Assembly (NCBI GenBank): GCA_027490595.1
Contig: JAIXXU010000118.1
Span: forward strand, 1-6,252
Length of the DNA: 6,252 nucleotides
Source: Pseudomonadota bacterium
GTDB taxonomy: Bacteria > Bdellovibrionota_B > Oligoflexia > Silvanigrellales > Silvanigrellaceae
Direction: 5' to 3'
Shown here: piece after piece, positions 4,798 through 6,252 of the stretch
Numbering within the stretch: the first letter of the stretch is position 1
How the letters are laid out: each line of letters starts with the position of its first letter
Translations under genes and position numbers: made by a program
Notes under the pieces: model-generated
The model's input: the letters and a program-made list of their open reading frames with translations, nothing else
Told to the model about the DNA's origin: nothing
Databases searched by the model: none

Positions 4798-6252
4798 ATG
4801 CCCAATACTTTTTTGGAGAAAATTTTGCGTAAGGAAAATTTTTTAATAATTTTATATCTATTAAGCGTGAATTTTTTTCACTCTATCAATGGTTTTTATC
4901 AAGCATATGCAACAGATAAAAATATTGAAATTAGGGAAAGAAATTACATAGATGATAGCTATCGTCTTACGCTGAGGTTAAATAATCCAAGAAAGTATCT
5001 GACTCGTTTTGACAAAGAAAAAAGATTACTTCAAATAAGAATTTCACCTGCTAGAAGTGAAGAAGTCAAAGATGCATACTTGTATGACAATAGGTATATT
5101 AGAAGAGTTCTTGTTGAAGAAAAAAATTCAGAAGTTACTTTAAGTCTCCAGCTAAAAAATTTTCCGATATCTTGGGTTATTACAACGCAACAGGATCCTT
5201 GGAGAATCGTTGTTGATTTTTGGAAAAATGAAGAAGATAAAGAGAATCTTAAACAAAAATGGAACTGGCAACCTGATATTATTTCTGGCAAGGTTGAAGA
5301 TACAAAAATTGATGAAAATTTACCCGAAAATAATAAATTTAATTCAAATGTAACAAATATAAATACTTTGAATGAAGAATCTTTTGAAAATTTGTTTGGC
5401 AATGAAAATAAAAACAATAAAAAATATATGATTCCTGAGATATTTTCTAGATTAGAAGTTATTAAGAAAATGTCCGATTTTAAGAAGTTGCAAATAAAGC
5501 GTTTATTAACTGAAAAACAGAAGAATGAATTTACTTTGCTAAGTAATTTGGCAAAAAATTTATATGAATATGGGCAAGAAAAACAAGCGTCGATAATTTT
5601 TAGAAAAATTTTAGTTTATTATGAAAATTATTTTAAAAAAAATGATGAAATACTATGGCAAGCAGGTGAGTCTGCGTTTTTAACACATGATTATGATGCT
5701 GCTAGCACTTATTTAAAATTATTAACTCGTATTCACCCAGGTAGTAAATATTATTCATACGCAAAGCTACGTTTTATTGATATAGATGAAATTGTGAAAT
5801 CTAATAATGTACAATCTATGTCTATAACTGACACTAATAAACACTTATATTCAGAAATGGCTCTGTCAGAAAAAAATCCTGACATAATTAAGATAGCGTC
5901 ATCACTCAGAGTTTTATATGGCGTAGTTGATTCTAATCCTAACTCGGTAAAATTATATCAGCAAAATCTCGACAGGTGTGTAACTTCTGGCCGAGTTCCG
6001 TTTGATCTGTTGAAAAATTGTTCATATTATCTTGGAAGATATTTAGTAGAAAAAGATTCATTAATTAATGCAGATGTTGCAGTTCAGAGATTTAAAAAAT
6101 CATTTCCTCTGGACCATCGTGTTGCAAAACTTGAAAAAATTGTTCAAGGGAGAGTAAAAAAGTTGTTGACAAATGTTGCTAAATCACATGAATGGACACT
6201 TTGGACAGACTTTGAAAAAGAAGTTAGACCAGAAAATTTATCATTCCTAAAC
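4798..6252 (+). CDS. Exported AMIN-like and TPR-repeat protein, unknown function (3' end beyond window)
   Basis: The open frame runs 485 codons to the window edge without a stop. Residues 11-38 look like a signal peptide: RKEN, a hydrophobic core FLIILYLLSVNFF (15-27), then a possible signal peptidase I site after AYA (36-38). Residues 53-142 alternate beta strands (YRLTLRL, LLQIRI, VTLSLQL) and end in DPWRIVVDFW, which recalls AMIN domains of envelope proteins that bind peptidoglycan. Residues about 143-210 form an Asn/Glu/Lys-rich linker. From about 213 the chain is helical, with two TPR-like units near 247-280 and 283-316 (YDAASTYLKLL, IHPGSKYY). I infer a periplasmic or outer-membrane-associated scaffold and cannot name a family. 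Start choice: ATG 4798 has only a distant GGA (10 nt), while in-frame TTG 4825 has GGAG at 6 nt and yields a cleaner signal peptide (MRKENFLIIL). Either is possible. The gene is far more AT-rich than radA. Confidence 0.8.
   Translation, partial: MPNTFLEKILRKENFLIILYLLSVNFFHSINGFYQAYATDKNIEIRERNYIDDSYRLTLRLNNPRKYLTRFDKEKRLLQIRISPARSEEVKDAYLYDNRYIRRVLVEEKNSEVTLSLQLKNFPISWVITTQQDPWRIVVDFWKNEEDKENLKQKWNWQPDIISGKVEDTKIDENLPENNKFNSNVTNINTLNEESFENLFGNENKNNKKYMIPEIFSRLEVIKKMSDFKKLQIKRLLTEKQKNEFTLLSNLAKNLYEYGQEKQASIIFRKILVYYENYFKKNDEILWQAGESAFLTHDYDAASTYLKLLTRIHPGSKYYSYAKLRFIDIDEIVKSNNVQSMSITDTNKHLYSEMALSEKNPDIIKIASSLRVLYGVVDSNPNSVKLYQQNLDRCVTSGRVPFDLLKNCSYYLGRYLVEKDSLINADVAVQRFKKSFPLDHRVAKLEKIVQGRVKKLLTNVAKSHEWTLWTDFEKEVRPENLSFLN
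4815..4818 (+). promoter_or_regulatory. GGAG that may set a TTG start at 4825
   Basis: GGAG lies 6 nt before the in-frame TTG at 4825-4827, an optimal spacing and the best ribosome site in this leader. If it is used, the protein begins MRKENFLIIL and the ATG at 4798 is not the start. It also falls inside codons of the longer version, so it could be coincidental. Confidence 0.45.

Noticed and set aside
4658..4846. 62-codon hydrophobic open frame on the plus strand
   Set aside because: It starts at a TTG inside the -35 box of the putative promoter and overlaps the next gene's start in another frame. Its hydrophobicity is expected from T-rich sequence.
5031..5417. 128-codon open frame on the minus strand
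   Set aside because: It lies wholly antisense to the exported-protein gene, has low-complexity S/F-rich content expected from reading A-rich codons backwards, and has no recognisable motif.

Overview
The window comes from an AT-rich bacterial chromosome. It carries four housekeeping genes and the first 485 codons of a fifth, unrecognised gene for an exported protein. A Gram-negative host is likely, because the last gene has a signal peptide, an AMIN-like beta domain and TPR-like helices, the layout of an envelope protein. The two zinc-binding pairs of L33, the ArgRS type and the low GC would fit a deltaproteobacterial or Bdellovibrionota/Oligoflexia-like organism. That placement is an inference and no single marker here proves it.

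Layout. Positions 1-965 (minus) hold almost all of a trans-isoprenyl diphosphate synthase (ispA type); only its last few codons lie off the left edge. A divergent intergenic region (966-1148) leads to rpmG (ribosomal protein L33, plus, 1149-1316). The rpmG terminator hairpin begins inside its own final codons. Convergent with it, on the minus strand, is radA (4512-3130) followed 3 nt later by argS (3126-1354), almost certainly one transcript. A very AT-rich divergent region (about 4513-4797) contains a tandem 9-bp repeat before radA. It also holds a good sigma70-like promoter with an embedded palindrome that reads toward the last gene. From 4798 to the right edge (plus) runs the exported AMIN-like/TPR protein.

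Function. The minus-strand genes serve core processes: isoprenoid precursor synthesis, recombination-linked DNA repair, and charging of tRNA-Arg. L33 is part of the large ribosomal subunit. They do not form a pathway together. The exported protein stands apart in direction, composition (about 22-25% GC in hand-counted rows, against 42-43% in radA rows) and lack of an obvious family name.

I found no RNA genes, mobile elements, CRISPR arrays or defence genes. Nothing here looks convincingly like a new multi-gene system. The items most worth a second look are the enlarged first zinc knuckle of L33, the palindrome-containing promoter, the start region of the exported gene, and the exported gene itself.
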